From Deltaproteobacteria bacterium (GTDB lineage: Bacteria > Lernaellota > Lernaellaia > JACKCT01), in assembly GCA_027493875.1 (NCBI GenBank), contig JAOSJX010000028.1, forward strand, positions 1 through 64,000: DNA of 64,000 nt, given 5' to 3'. The notes beneath the pieces are model-generated. The model was not told the origin of the DNA and ran no database searches. It saw nothing but the letters and a program-made list of their open reading frames with translations. How positions within the stretch are numbered: the stretch's first letter is position 1; each line of letters opens with the position of its first letter. The position numbers were made by a program, and so were the translations under genes. This document shows, piece by piece, positions 37,591 through 48,309 of the stretch.

Positions 37591-37632
37591 GTAGGTGGTA
37601 GGTAGTAGGTGGTAGGTAGTAGGTGGCAGGTA
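37591..37632. repeat. 14-bp tandem repeat, three copies
   Basis: The unit GTAGGTGGTAGGTA occurs three times; the third copy has one T-to-C change. The unit is itself built from GTAGGTG/GTAGGTA halves. It lies between AT-rich words and is non-coding. Confidence 0.9.
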
Positions 37633-37873
37633 GGGGAAGGAAAGCGAGGCTTGAGGGTGTGCGGCTTGAGACCCGGACAAGCGCGGACTCACCGAGTGAG
37701 TATGCGCTTTCATCCGGCTCAACGGGCCCAAAAGCCCAACGGCTCAATGGCCATCATCATGTGAGTCCGCAGGCCGGTCCCATTCCGCATTCCGAATTCG
37801 AAATTCGTCATTCGAAGGTGAGTCCGCACTCCGCCCTCAATCAGCAATCCGAAACCAGCAATCCGCAATCAAA

Positions 37874-39441
37874 TTACCTCAAAAGCCCGCTCCACCAGGA
37901 AAACGGCAGATTGCCGTGGGCGCAAAGGCGGTCATGGAAATCGCGGCCGGTGAAGCGTTCGCCGAGCGTCCGGCGCTGCGCCGATTTGAGTTCGCCGATC
38001 AGGTGCCGCCCCACGAGATAGGAAAGCGCATGCCCCGGCGTCATCGTGCAGCGCAAAACCTCCGCTTCCGCGACGTTTTCCGGCAGTCCGGCCTCGCGGA
38101 CAAAATACTCGCGTGCCTCCTCCAAACGCATTTGCCGGCAACTCAAGCGGACGTCCACCACGGCCCGGACCGCGCGCCACACCTGCGCCCGCGCGAGCGC
38201 CCGCTTGGCATCGGACCGCGCGCCGACGTCCGGCCCCAGACCCTCGCAGTAGTGCGCCCACCCTTCCACGGTTTCCGCGGCGCCGCCGAGCATGCGCGTT
38301 TCCGAACTGAACGACGACACGAGCGTCTGGTGATGATGGCCCGGATAGGCTTCGTGCAGCGCGATGTTGTCGAGTTCCGCCGCGTTGAAAAACGAACGGA
38401 GCGTTTCGCCGCGGTCCGGGGCGTCACGAGCAGCACGCCCGTTTTCTCCTTCTCGTGCTTTCCCGCCGGGAAAAGCGCCGCAACGGGAATAAACGGGCGC
38501 AGAAAATCCGGCGTCCTTTGCACGCGCACGCTTTCGCCCTCGACCAGCGTGACGAGCCGCCGTTCCTCGACCGTTCGGCGCGCCTTCTGCACGGCGCGGT
38601 TCATCGCGGCCAGAACCGGCGAAAAATCCTCGGCCGCCTTCTCCGATGCCACCCGCTCGTCCCGCGCCGCGGTCTGCATTTTCGTCCGGCCGTGACGAAG
38701 TTGCTCGTCCGCGATCTCCAAAATGTCCGCGACGCGCATGTTCAACCCGCGGATGGTCAGAAGGTGCTCGAAGCCGTCGCGGCCGAGCGACCACTCGTCG
38801 ATCCCCTTGGGAAGCAGCGAGTTCAACCACTGCGCCTGCTCCGCCAGCGCCGGACGCATCGCCGCGACCGCCCGCTCCATCCGAACCCGCGTCGCGTCGC
38901 CGCCCGCCACGGCCAGACGCTGCAAGGCATCCAGAAACGCCTTGGCCTGTTCGACGCCGGCGAGCGCATTCCTGATCCAAAGCCGGACGGTGCGCCTTCC
39001 CTGGAAACGCGCGCGGAAACCCTTGAGGTAGCTCGGCAGCTCCCACAACCGCGCCGCGACGGCCTCGAGGCGCGTTTCCATCGGCGCGTAATCCCGCCAC
39101 GTCATGAGCGCGCACACCGAAAGGATGTCCGTCAGCCCGTCCGGGTTGCCGTGCGCCGATCGCACTTCCTCGAACCGAAAGCGCGCCATGTCGTACGCGT
39201 AGCGGACCACCGCGCGGTCAAGCCGACGCGCGGGCGACAGGCGGCGCTCGTCGAGCGACGCGACGGATTCGTTGAAATCGCTGAGGATGACGACGCTCTC
39301 CTGCTCCGCGTCGAGACCGGCGTCGGGCAGCAGGCGGTCGTACGGTTCGTGCAGGCCGACAAACGTGGCGGCGTGCAGGTTGAGCGCGTAGAAGCGGTCG
39401 AAGAAAGACCGCTCGGCTTTGGCGAATTGCGCGTCGGACAT
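37874..39441 (-). CDS. DUF885-family zincin-like peptidase, frameshifted
   Basis: The protein matches DUF885 (putative metallopeptidases). The N-terminal helical part has ERSFFDRFYALNLHAATFVG, FNESVASLDERRLSPARRLD and WLNSLLPKGIDEWSLGRDGF. The C-terminal part has the diagnostic HEAYPGHHHQ, GWAHYCEGLG and CTMTPGHALSYLVGRH. A frame slip near 38415 after TGVLLVTP joins DRGETLRSFFNAAELDNIAL. The stop is at 37874 and the ATG at 39441. No signal peptide is evident. It follows waaA after 9 bases, so it is probably the last gene of the envelope operon. Its substrate is unknown. Confidence 0.85.
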
Positions 39442-39450
39442 GGCGTTCGA

Positions 39451-40726
39451 TTATTCCAGAAAATGCGTGTCGGCGAGAAGCGCCAGGGTGGCTTCGAGCG
39501 CGCCGCGCGCGCCCGCGACCGCGTCGGCCCCCGCTTGCCCGCACCGTTTCGCCTCGTCCGGGTCGGCAAGCCAAGCACGCAACGCGTCGACCGCCGCATC
39601 CGCGTTCTCCACGCGCGCCGCCGCTCCCGCCTCCCGCAGCAACGCCTCCTCCGCGCGGAAGTTCTCCATGTGCGGGCCGAAGACCACCGGAACGCCCGCC
39701 GCCGCCGGTTCGACGACGTTGTGCCCGCCGACGGGAACGAGCGTTCCGCCCATGAACGCCGCCGTGGCGAAACGGAACGCGCCGCCGAGCTCGCCGTGCG
39801 TGTCGAGGAGAAGGAGCCGCGTTGCGGACGGAGGCGGACCGGCGCTCCGCCGCGCGGCGGGAACACCGGTTTTTTCGAGGAGAGCCCAGACGTCGTCGAA
39901 GCGCTCGCGGTGGCGCGGCGCGAGAAGCACGACGGCGTCGCCGTATCGGCCGAGGAGCGCGGGAAGCCGTTCGAGAAGCGATCGTTCCTCACCCTCGTGC
40001 GTGCTGGCGAGGACGACAAGTCGTTTTCCGGCGGTAAACGGTTCGAGGACCCGCGCGAGATCCGCCGGCACGGCCGCGGAGGCGATGGGCGCATCAAGTT
40101 TAAGATTACCCGTGATCCGGATGTGACGCGCGTCGGCGCCGAGTTGCGTCAGACGGTCGCGGTACGGTGCCGTCTGCGCACCGACCGCTCGAAAGCCGGC
40201 CGTCAGAGGCCGCAGAAATGGCGCGAAGACCCGATAGCGCGGAAAGGACCGATCGGAGAGGCGCGCGTTGACGAGCGCGACCGGCAAACCCATGGCGCGC
40301 GCCGTCAAAAGAAACATCGGCCAGATTTCCGTCTCCAAAAAGAATCACGCGGGCGATGCCGAGCATGCGCAACCACACCCACGGCGTCACGCCGGCGTCC
40401 GCCGGAAAAAACGCGACACGATGGCCGGGGAAGCGGCGGACCGCCTCGTCGTAGCCGCCGGGCGTGACGACCGAAACGACGACGCGCTCCGCCCCGAGAC
40501 GTTCCGTGAGCGCCCGGACGAGCCGTTCGCCCGTGGCCGCTTCGCCGACGCTGGCGAGATGCACGAGCACGCGGTCGCGGCGCGGCTCGGGCCGCGTCCA
40601 ACCGAGACGCTCGTAAAATCCCTTGCGCCAACGCGCGGAAATCAGCGTCGCCATAAAGGCGAACGGAAGGAGAACGAACCCGAGCATTTGGGTGACCGAG
40701 CCGTAAATCCAAATCACGTCAATCAT
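39451..40726 (-). CDS. waaA: 3-deoxy-D-manno-octulosonic acid (Kdo) transferase, frameshifted
   Basis: WaaA attaches Kdo from CMP-Kdo to lipid IVA at the inner membrane. The N-terminus has a membrane anchor (SVTQMLGFVLLPFAFMATLI), then KGFYERLGWTRPEP, VHLASVGEAATGERLVRAL and FPADAGVTPWVWLRML. A T5 run near 40345 is one base too long. The restored active-site region is VILLETEIWPMFL (ETE motif), followed by LVNARLSDRSFPRY, ITGNLKLD, VLASTHEGEERSLL and FMGGTLVPVGGHNVVEPAAA. The start overlaps the stop of the GT39 gene. The gene lies in the lipid A operon downstream of msbA. Confidence 0.92.
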
Positions 40727-42257
40727 CCCCGGAGCGCACGCGCTCCAAGAGCCGCCGGCGCGAATCCTCGAACGGCGTTCCGAAATATCGTTTCAACTCG
40801 CCGTCGACGTGAAAACCGCGCAGGTGGAACAGGTATATCGTTTTCGCGGTCCGTCCTTCCGCCCCCAAAGGGAAGGTTCCAAGCTCTATGGCTTCGTCGA
40901 AATGCGTGAAGAGCTTGCGGCTCGCGCCCTTGGTGTCGGCGTAGATCACGTCGCGTCCTTCAAGGCCGCGGTAATCCTGCCACAAATCCCACTGACTGCC
41001 CCGGCCGTCGTAGTGCGCGCAAAAAACTTCCACGTTCGGGCCGACGTAGTAAGCCATTTCCGAGCAAACCTGATAGCGCCGCGCCAGGACGGCGGTTCGT
41101 GGCGGCGCGTTTTTTCAGTTGGTCGCGAACAGCGGACGCCATCTCGCGCCACCCGTGCGCCTGCGCGGTCATGTCCGAACGCGGCGGAATGGGGAGAAAC
41201 GGGAACGCCGTGTGCGCGTGAATAACAATTGTTGCGACACCCGCGAGGACCATTCCGCCGATACCCCATCGGCGGACGCGGGCATCACTCCAGCGCGCGG
41301 CGAGGTAATCCGCCGCCAGTAAACTTCCCGGCAAATAGGCGACCGCGGCCCAATTGCCCTGGACGCGGGCCCGCAGAGATTGAAATGCGAAGTAGGCGAG
41401 AATGCCCAGGAACGAACACGTGAGAAAAAGTGTCCGCGCGCGTCTTCGTCGCGGCGGTTTTTCCATGTCGCCCGCGCGGCGAGAAGCATGAACACAAAAA
41501 TAATCGGTATGACAAGACCGAACTGCGAGCCGATAAATTCGGCGAGCGACCCGACCGAGCCCAGAAAACCCGCCGCGCCTTTCGTCGCCAGCTTGGCGAC
41601 GGCGAGCAGCGCGATCCAGCCGTGACGCATGTTCCAAAAAATCACCGGCGAGAAAAGGAACGCGGCGAGAAGACCCGCCAGATAAGGCTCCCTCCGGCGC
41701 AGGTGGCGACGGTCGCTCGGCGACAAGATAAGGAACAATAAGAGGCCCGGCGCCAGCAGGACGGCGGAGAATTTGGCGTACATCGCCGCGGCGAACGCGG
41801 CGCCCGCCGCGTACCACCATTCGGGCCTCCCGCCGATCGTCGCCCGCGCCGCGAACGCGAGCGTCATCGCCGCGCACGCGCCGAGCAAGGCGTCGTGCAG
41901 CATGAGGATCGCACCGACGGAAAGGAGCGGAAGGATCTGCGCGAGCAACACGCCGTTCGCGGCGCGCATCCGATCGCCGAGGCAGACGCGACCCAGGTCG
42001 TACGCGAAATAGGATGTGACCAACGACAGGACGATCGCGCCGAGGCGGACGGCGAAAACGCCGCCGCCGAAGACGGCGCGCACCAGCGCATTCCACGCGG
42101 CCACGCCGCCGGGTTGGTCCCAATAGCAAACGTCCAGCGAGCGCGACCAATAATCGTAGTAGGCTTCGTCCGGGATAAGATCGGTCGCGCCCGCGAGCAG
42201 CAGGCGCACGGCGGTCAGGACGCCGAGGCCGAGAACGAGGCGCGCGGCGGCGCCCAA
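40719..42257 (-). CDS. ArnT/PMT-type (GT39) integral membrane glycosyltransferase, frameshifted
   Basis: A multi-span GT-C enzyme. The N-terminus has LTAVRLLLAGATDLIPDEAY with the acidic DEAYYDYWSR motif, YWDQPGGVAAWNALVRAVFG, several hydrophobic helices (GAIVLSLVTSYFAYDLGRVC, FAAAMYAKFSAVLLAPGLLL) and SPVIFWNMRHGW. Slips occur near 41430 and 41100, separating helices around FLGILAYFAFQSLRARVQGN and the C-terminal soluble part MAYYVGPNVEVFCAHYDGRG. Family members use lipid-linked sugars to decorate lipid A or proteins on the periplasmic side. Position between msbA and waaA suggests lipid A/LPS modification. Ends at 40719, overlapping waaA. Confidence 0.85.
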
Positions 42258-42258
42258 C

Positions 42259-44049
42259 TCAGCCCTCCCTGCCGTCGTCGAATTGGATGCGGTAAAGGCG
42301 CGCGTATTCGCCGTCGTGAACGATCAGCTCGTCGTGCCGCCCGTCTTCCACGACGCGCCCGTCCCGCAGCACGAGAATGCGGTCCGCCCGCTGAATGGTG
42401 GACAGACGATGCGCGATAACGAAGGACGTGCGTCCGACGAGCAGGCGTTCGAGCGCGAGTTGAACCTCGCGTTCGCTTTCCGCGTCGAGCGCGCTGGTCG
42501 CCTCGTCGAGCACAAGGATCGGCGCGTTCTTATAGATCGCCCGCGCAATCGCGAGACGCTGGCGCTGGCCGCCGGACAGTTTAACGCCGAGCTCGCCGAT
42601 CGTTGTCTCATAACCGGACGGAAGACGCTCGATGAACTGATGCGCGTTGGCGTCCTTGGCCGCCCGCATCGCGCGATTTTTGTCGGCGTCCCCGTCGCCA
42701 TAGGCGATGTTGGCGAGCACGGTGTCGTTAAAGAGAAAAGTATCCTGCGTGACCATGCCGATGTGGCGGCGCAGGCTGGTGAGCGTAAAGTCGCGGATAT
42801 CGCGCCCGTCGATGCGAATCGCGCCTTCCGTCACGTCCCAGAAACGCGGAATGAGATTCGCAACGGTAGTTTTTCCCGCGCCGGACGATCCGACGAACGC
42901 GATGAGTTGCCCGACATTGACCTTGAAATCGAGTCCGTCGAGCACGTGGGGTCCGCCGTCGAAATACCGGAAGCGCACGTTGTCGAAACGGACCTCGCCG
43001 CGCACGCCGTCCAAATCCACCGCGTCCGGCCGATCGGTGATCTCCGGCTTGGTGTTGAGCACCTCAAACACCCGGCCCGCCGCGCCGATCGCCGCCTGAA
43101 ATGCCTGGTACATCTTATTGACTTTCTTGAGCGGCTCGTACATCAGGCCGAGGGCGCCGACGAAGGAAAAGAACTCGCCGGTGGTGATCGAACCGCGCAG
43201 CACCATGCTGCCGCCGTACACAATGGCGACCGCCGCGCCGAGCGCGCCGAGCGCTTCGATCACCGGGCTCGACAACTCCTCATAAACCAGCGTTTTCACG
43301 TTGGCGCGGAAAAGGTTGTTGTTCTCCTTTTCGAAACGGCCGATTTCGTACTCCTCCATTCCGAAGACTTTGATGACGCGCTCGCCCGAGAACGTCTCTT
43401 TCAGGATGGAATTCAGCTCGCCCATGCGCTCCTGCCCGCGGCGCACCCATTTGCGGACGCGGCGGCCGAGTTGCGCGAGGGGCACCGCGGTGAGCGGAAA
43501 GAGCACGAGGATGATCAAGGCCATCTGCCAGAACTGATAGAACGCCACGCACGCGAGCCCGATCATCGTGACCGGCTCGCGGAACAGCGATACCAGCGTC
43601 GGCACCGCGCGCTGCATGACGTTCACGTCGTTCGTGATGCGGCTCATCATCACGCCGACGTTCGTGTTCGTGAAATACGCGACGTCGAGATACTGATAGT
43701 GGCGGTAAAGCTCGCCGCGAATATGGCGGATGACTTTCTCGCCCGCCGCGCGCAGCACGTAGTTCTGGAGAAAACGGAAAATGCCCTTCGCGCCGAACAG
43801 GATGATGACGATCCAAGGCAGGAGTTTCAGGAACGTCCAATCCTTCTGATCGAAAATCCGGTCCATCACCGGTTGGAGCAGGTAGGCCGTCGCGGCGCTG
43901 GTCCCCGACACCATGAGCGCGCACGCAAGGGCCAACAGGACCTGCGGCATGTAAGGCCGGAAATATCGCGTCAGGCGGATGAATTCCTCACCCGATTCGC
44001 CTTTTCGCGGGTCCAGGGAATCTATGTATTTCTTTAGCAGTTTCAGCAT
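42259..44049 (-). CDS. msbA: Lipid A export ABC transporter/permease MsbA
   Basis: MsbA flips core-lipid A across the inner membrane. This 596-residue half-transporter has an N-terminal six-helix domain (PQVLLALACALMVSGTSAAT, MALIILVLFPLTAVPLAQLG) and a C-terminal ATPase with Walker A VGSSGAGKTT, Q-loop VTQDTFLF, signature LSGGQRQRLAI, Walker B ILVLDEATSALD and the H-loop IAHRLSTI. The frame is intact. It starts two bases downstream of the lpxB stop and is followed immediately by the GT39 gene. Confidence 0.95.
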   Translation of the reverse strand: MLKLLKKYIDSLDPRKGESGEEFIRLTRYFRPYMPQVLLALACALMVSGTSAATAYLLQPVMDRIFDQKDWTFLKLLPWIVIILFGAKGIFRFLQNYVLRAAGEKVIRHIRGELYRHYQYLDVAYFTNTNVGVMMSRITNDVNVMQRAVPTLVSLFREPVTMIGLACVAFYQFWQMALIILVLFPLTAVPLAQLGRRVRKWVRRGQERMGELNSILKETFSGERVIKVFGMEEYEIGRFEKENNNLFRANVKTLVYEELSSPVIEALGALGAAVAIVYGGSMVLRGSITTGEFFSFVGALGLMYEPLKKVNKMYQAFQAAIGAAGRVFEVLNTKPEITDRPDAVDLDGVRGEVRFDNVRFRYFDGGPHVLDGLDFKVNVGQLIAFVGSSGAGKTTVANLIPRFWDVTEGAIRIDGRDIRDFTLTSLRRHIGMVTQDTFLFNDTVLANIAYGDGDADKNRAMRAAKDANAHQFIERLPSGYETTIGELGVKLSGGQRQRLAIARAIYKNAPILVLDEATSALDAESEREVQLALERLLVGRTSFVIAHRLSTIQRADRILVLRDGRVVEDGRHDELIVHDGEYARLYRIQFDDGREG

Positions 44050-44050
44050 G

Positions 44051-45865
44051 TTATTCGCGCGCGGCGAGGCGAAGAGCTTCCTCGGCGACCGCTTCGCTGG
44101 TCCGGCCGCCGGCCAGACGCGCCTTCACCTCGCGGCAAGCGTCGCGGAGTCTGTCACACTCGCCCGGCGCGGACAAGATCGTGATGACGCGATCCGCTAG
44201 CGACGCGGCGTCGGCGTCGCGTTGGATCAACTCCGGAAACGTCGGGGTTTCGCCGCCGAGGATGATGTTCGGCAGGCCGATGCGGTCGATGTTCACCATT
44301 CTCTTCGCGATGAAAATATTGAGCGGGTGCCCGCGATAGACGATGACCATCGGCAACCCGGCGAGGGCGGCTTCGAGCGTGGCGGTGCCGGAGCACAGGA
44401 TGCCGAAATCCGCGGCGCCAAAGAGGTCGTTGTTGTCGCCGCGCGTGAAGACCGGATCGATCCCCGCGCGCTTCGCGGCGGCGCACATCGCATTCAAGTC
44501 CGCGCGCGCGGCGCGACGGGAACGGCGGCCTGCCAGCCGGGCACGGCGTCAAGGACGCGCCGGGCGGCTTCGAACATCGCCGGGCGCACGTATTTGAACT
44601 CGTTGCCGCGCGAGCCGGGCGCCAGCACGAGCGTCTTCTTGTCGGGATCGAGCCCGAAGTGGCGCTTCGCGTCGTCCTTCGACGCGAAACGCCGCTCCAA
44701 CACTTCGAGCAGCGGATGGCCGTGAAACGCCACCGATACCCCTTCCTTTTCATAGAACGGAATTTCGAACGGGAACGCGACGATCATCCGCGACAGCCGC
44801 CGTGCGATTTTCCGGACCCGGCCCGCGCGCCACGCCCAAAACTGCGGGCTGATGAAGTTAGAGCACGGGAACGCCGCGAAAACGCGCCTGCTGGGCAAGC
44901 ATCAAATTAAAATCCGGCAGGTCGATGCACACGAGCAAATCGGGCCGGCGCGTCTCGAAAAGGCGCATCAACCGGCGATAGATGCGCACGATCGCGCCAA
45001 GGGAAGTCAGCACGGCGGTGAAGCCCACGATCGACAGGTCATGCGCGTCCGCCACGCGTTCGAGCCCGGCATTTTCCAATTGTTCGCCGCCGACGCCGAA
45101 CGCGGAAACACCCGGCTCTTTGGCGCGCATCGCCGCGAGAATCCGCGCGCCGTAGACATCGGCACTCGCCTCGCCGACGACCATCATGACGCGCGGCGGC
45201 CCGTCATCGCGATGCGGCGCGCGCGGGTGAATTTTTCCGCCGAGCCCATGGAACATCTCAAAGGCGCGCAGGAACCCCGCCGAGACCGACGCGCCGATCA
45301 AGGCGCCGCCGAAAACGTCGATCGGAAAATGAACGCCGCAGACGATGCGCGAGAGTCCGACAAACGCCGCCGGAAGCAGCACGAGCCACGTCCACGCGAA
45401 GCGGTAGGCGTAGATCATCCCGGCCGCGAACGCGAAGGCGGCGGCGGTGTGACCGGACGGAAACGATCGGCGGCCGTACCTTTTCCCCAGGACGCGGAGG
45501 CCGCCCTCGCCGCCCGGCGCGGCGCGGTATTCGTGCCTCGTGAGCCAAGGGCCAAGCGCCGTTTCCACGCGCTCCGCTTTGACGGGCGCGAAAGCCGGTT
45601 CGTTGAGGGGCCGCGGGCGGTCGAACGCGTTTTTCACGATCCCGTTCAACGCGCCGGCGAAAAGCATGGCGATTCCGATCAGCAGAAAGTTTTTCGGAAA
45701 GCGGCGGCCGTCAAAGAGCTTTGTCACGATGAAGAGAATGACGGCGAGCACAAGGCCGTCGCCGAGGTAGGTGCCGTAACCGAAGAGGAGATCCCATGCC
45801 TCGCCGCGCGGCGCGTTCAATTGGAGAAAGGCCGCGCGGTCCCAGGCGAGCAGCTCAGCGAACAT
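44051..45865 (-). CDS. lpxB: PAP2 phosphatase-LpxB (lipid A disaccharide synthase) fusion, frameshifted
   Basis: The first about 200 residues are a membrane PAP2/LpxE-like phosphatase with all three motifs: NAFDRPRP (KxxxxxxRP), RRSFPSGHTAAAFA and SRIVCGVHFPIDVFGG. In the same uninterrupted frame LpxB begins: RVMMVVGEASADVYGARIL, FGVGGEQLENAGLE, SIVGFTAVLTSLGAIVRIYR, CIDLPDFN. LpxB continues over two slips. Near 44860 it enters SPQFWAWRAGRVRKIARRL, FPFEIPFYEKEGVSVAFHGH and VLAPGSRGNE, and near 44497 it enters GILCSGTATLEAALAGLPMV and VYRGHPLN. LpxB condenses UDP-2,3-diacyl-GlcN with lipid X; the fused phosphatase could remove the lipid A 1-phosphate or recycle undecaprenyl pyrophosphate. Confidence 0.9.
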
Positions 45866-45886
45866 GGCGGCGCGCCCCCGCCTCTC

Positions 45887-47481
45887 CTACCACGTGACGC
45901 GCCACTCGCCGCGCAGGACCGCGGCGTCGTGCGCGTTTTCGCGGAAGTATTCGCCGAGCATGAACAGGTGCCCGCCGTAGAGCGCGAAGGCGACGTTGTT
46001 GGAAAACAGGTAGTCCACGCGCATGTCCGTTTCCACGCCGATGACGGCGTCGTTCGTCTCGGGATTCGGCTCGGACGCCTGAATATACCCCACGGACGTG
46101 TAGAAGTGGTGATTGCGCAGCAGCGCGTACGAATCCCACGCGAGGTTGACGAACGTCGTGTTCTCGATGCCGCCGGTCCCGAGGTTGTCGCGCAGCCGTC
46201 CCGGCACGCCGGCGCCCGGCGAAACGAATTCGTAGACGTGGAAATAGCCGGAGCGGATGTTGTCGCTCATTAATTCGTCGTACACCCCGAAGCGGTTGTC
46301 GGGGGCGAAGTTTAGCCTTCGTAGTCGAGCGTGGCGGGATCGTCGCCGCGGCCGTAGCCGCCGACGAGCGCGATCGTCTCGCCGTGGCGCGTCCGCCAAT
46401 CGAGACGCGCGAGCGCGGCCACGCCGAGAAAGTGGATCGGATCGACGCCGGGCACGAGGTCGCCGGCTTTGATCTCGCCCCATTGCTGATCGTATTCGAG
46501 GTTGAGCCCGAAGCCGGCGCCGAGATCCGCGACGTAGTTCACGCCCGCGTTCACGAGTTCCGAACCCTGCGACGCGTAGCGCTCGTGCGTGTACCCCGGC
46601 AGCAAAAAGAGCGGGCTTCGCGGGTTCATCGGGGCGGGCGGCTTGGGCGTTTCGAAAAGATTCCACCAGAGAAACGTCGCAAGGCGGTGGCGCTCGCCGG
46701 GCTTCAGGTCGAGCCACGCGACGAAGGTGTCCTCGTCGTCGTTGTATTTTTTTCGGAACTCGTAATTCTCGCCCTCGTATTGCCGGAACGCCCCGAAACC
46801 GAACTCGAAAGCGTCGTGCAGGAAGTATCCCCGCGCGCCATCCTGCTCGTTTCCCTGAATCAGCGCGTTGCCGAACGTCCACGGCATCCGGCCGAATTCC
46901 ATGACCAACGGAATCGGATCGGCCTCGTAGCGCGTCCACAATTCGCGGACCCACAACGTCGCGTGGTCGAACTTGTCGCGGCCGGTCCCGCCCAGCGACG
47001 GCGCCTGGCTTCCCCAGGCCCAATCGCCGAACTGCACGTGCGCGACGATTTCCGCGGTATTGCCGAAATTGATGACCGTGCGGCTCGAAAAACGCGAGTC
47101 CCACCAGCCGTAGTCGTTCTTGAACGTCGAATGGGGATCGTAAGCGTAAAGCGTTTCCCCGGACTTGTTTGTGTAGCCGTTGGCGCTGTTGGCGTCGAGC
47201 AAAGCGCGGGTGCGGAGGTAGCCGTGCGTGGTGACGAACCACCCGCCGGGCGTGCGCGTAAAATCGCGGTCCGGCTCCCACGGCATCGACGCGATATGGT
47301 CCCGCGACCAAGAATCCTCGCCCTCGAGCTCCTCGAGGCGTTTCTCCAAAGCCTCCACCTTTTTCTTGAGCTCCTTCACTTCCTCCGCGTCGTCCTCATG
47401 GTCTTCCTCGGCCGACGCCCACGCCGGAACGATCAACCCCAGAACGACAAAAACGATCAGCCAACAACGCATCGCCGTCAC
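45887..47481 (-). CDS. Outer-membrane beta-barrel protein (porin/alginate-export-like), frameshifted
   Basis: A signal peptide (CWLIVFVVLGLIVPAWASA) is followed by an acidic stretch and a coiled coil (VKELKKKVEALEKRLEELEG), then amphipathic beta strands with aromatic girdles (GGWFVTTHGYLRTRALLDAN, AEIVAHVQFGDWAWG, PLVMEFGRMPWTFGNALI). The frame slips near 46316 after GRGDDPATLDYEG. The restored C-terminal strands are NFAPDNRFGVYDELM to AVLRGEWRVTW, ending in the aromatic residue expected for Bam recognition. The N-terminal coiled coil resembles periplasmic anchoring segments. It lies between lpxI and lpxB, an unusual position; the substrate is unknown. Confidence 0.8.
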
Positions 47482-48305
47482 TCCACGGACGCCGGACGTT
47501 CGACGCCCTCAATCATCAAGCCGGCGGTGTTCGCCAGCTTTTCAAGCTTTCGCCGATCGATGAGCAGGGTTTTTCCCGCCTCGACGTAGAGCGCCTTCGC
47601 GCCGGCGGCCGACAGGAGTTTCACCGTCTGCGGGCCGACCGCCGGCACGTCGAAGCGCAAATCCTGCCGTGGCCGCGCCATCTTGACGACGACGAGATCG
47701 CCGCCGGCCAGCCGCGCGGCCCGCTTGATGGTCGCGTCCGTGTGCTCGAAGGCTTCCAGCGCAATGACGGCGCCGTCACGCAGGACAACGGTCTGGCCCA
47801 CGTCGTGCGCGGCCAGCGCCGACGCCACCTCAAGGCCGATCCGTTTCTCGCGCTCGGGCGCGCCGTCCTCCGGCCCCGCGATGCGTCCGGCGGGCGCGAC
47901 GAGCTCGGCGAGAAAATCGGTCTGCGCGCGCACGTGAAACCCGCGCGATGTCAGCTCGTCGATCAACACCGCGGCGATGTTCATATCCGCGCGGCCGGGC
48001 AGCCGCGCGATCATCGCCATCGCGACGTCGTCGAAATCAAGATTCGCAAAATTCAGCGACTTATCGACCTTGCCCGCGAACACGACGTCGGTGACGCCTT
48101 CCTCGCGGAAGAACGACAGCGTCTGTCCCGGGCGGCCCAGAGAGACGAATTCGAGACGCGCCGCGCCCTTCTTCGGAAACGTTGACCGCGTTTCCGCGAT
48201 CGCCGAGACGACGACGCGAAAGCCCTGCCGCCGCGCGCCGCGCGCGGCGATGACGGGCAACTGCCCGCCCCCGGCGATGATGCCCAGCGTGCGCGTCGTC
48301 ATCAA
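47478..48305 (-). CDS. lpxI: UDP-2,3-diacylglucosamine pyrophosphatase LpxI (DUF1009)
   Basis: LpxI hydrolyses UDP-2,3-diacyl-GlcN to lipid X, replacing LpxH in many alpha- and deltaproteobacterial lineages. The 275-residue frame is intact: LGIIAGGGQLPVIAARGARR, VVFAGKVDKSLNFANL, ELTSRGFHV, GLEVASALAAHDVGQTVVLR and the C-terminal domain AVGPQTVKLLSAAGAKALYV, RRKLEKLANTAGLMIEG. It overlaps the following OMP start by four bases and sits between the Gfo/Idh oxidoreductase and lpxB, the usual neighbourhood. Confidence 0.93.
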   Translation of the reverse strand: MMTTRTLGIIAGGGQLPVIAARGARRQGFRVVVSAIAETRSTFPKKGAARLEFVSLGRPGQTLSFFREEGVTDVVFAGKVDKSLNFANLDFDDVAMAMIARLPGRADMNIAAVLIDELTSRGFHVRAQTDFLAELVAPAGRIAGPEDGAPEREKRIGLEVASALAAHDVGQTVVLRDGAVIALEAFEHTDATIKRAARLAGGDLVVVKMARPRQDLRFDVPAVGPQTVKLLSAAGAKALYVEAGKTLLIDRRKLEKLANTAGLMIEGVERPASVE

Positions 48306-48309
48306 ACGC

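Larger units (their letters stand above)
37192..37873. other. Repeat-rich intergenic region
   Basis: This 682-base gap has no convincing gene. It contains two short tandem arrays (annotated separately), runs of related words such as CGAAATACCACATACGATAT and ATTCCGAATTCGAAATTCG, and ATCAGCAATCCGAAACC followed by AGCAATCCGCAATC. It separates the beta-helix gene from the end of the envelope operon (DUF885 stop at 37874). The T/C-rich bases just after 37191 could hold the beta-helix promoter. Confidence 0.7.
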
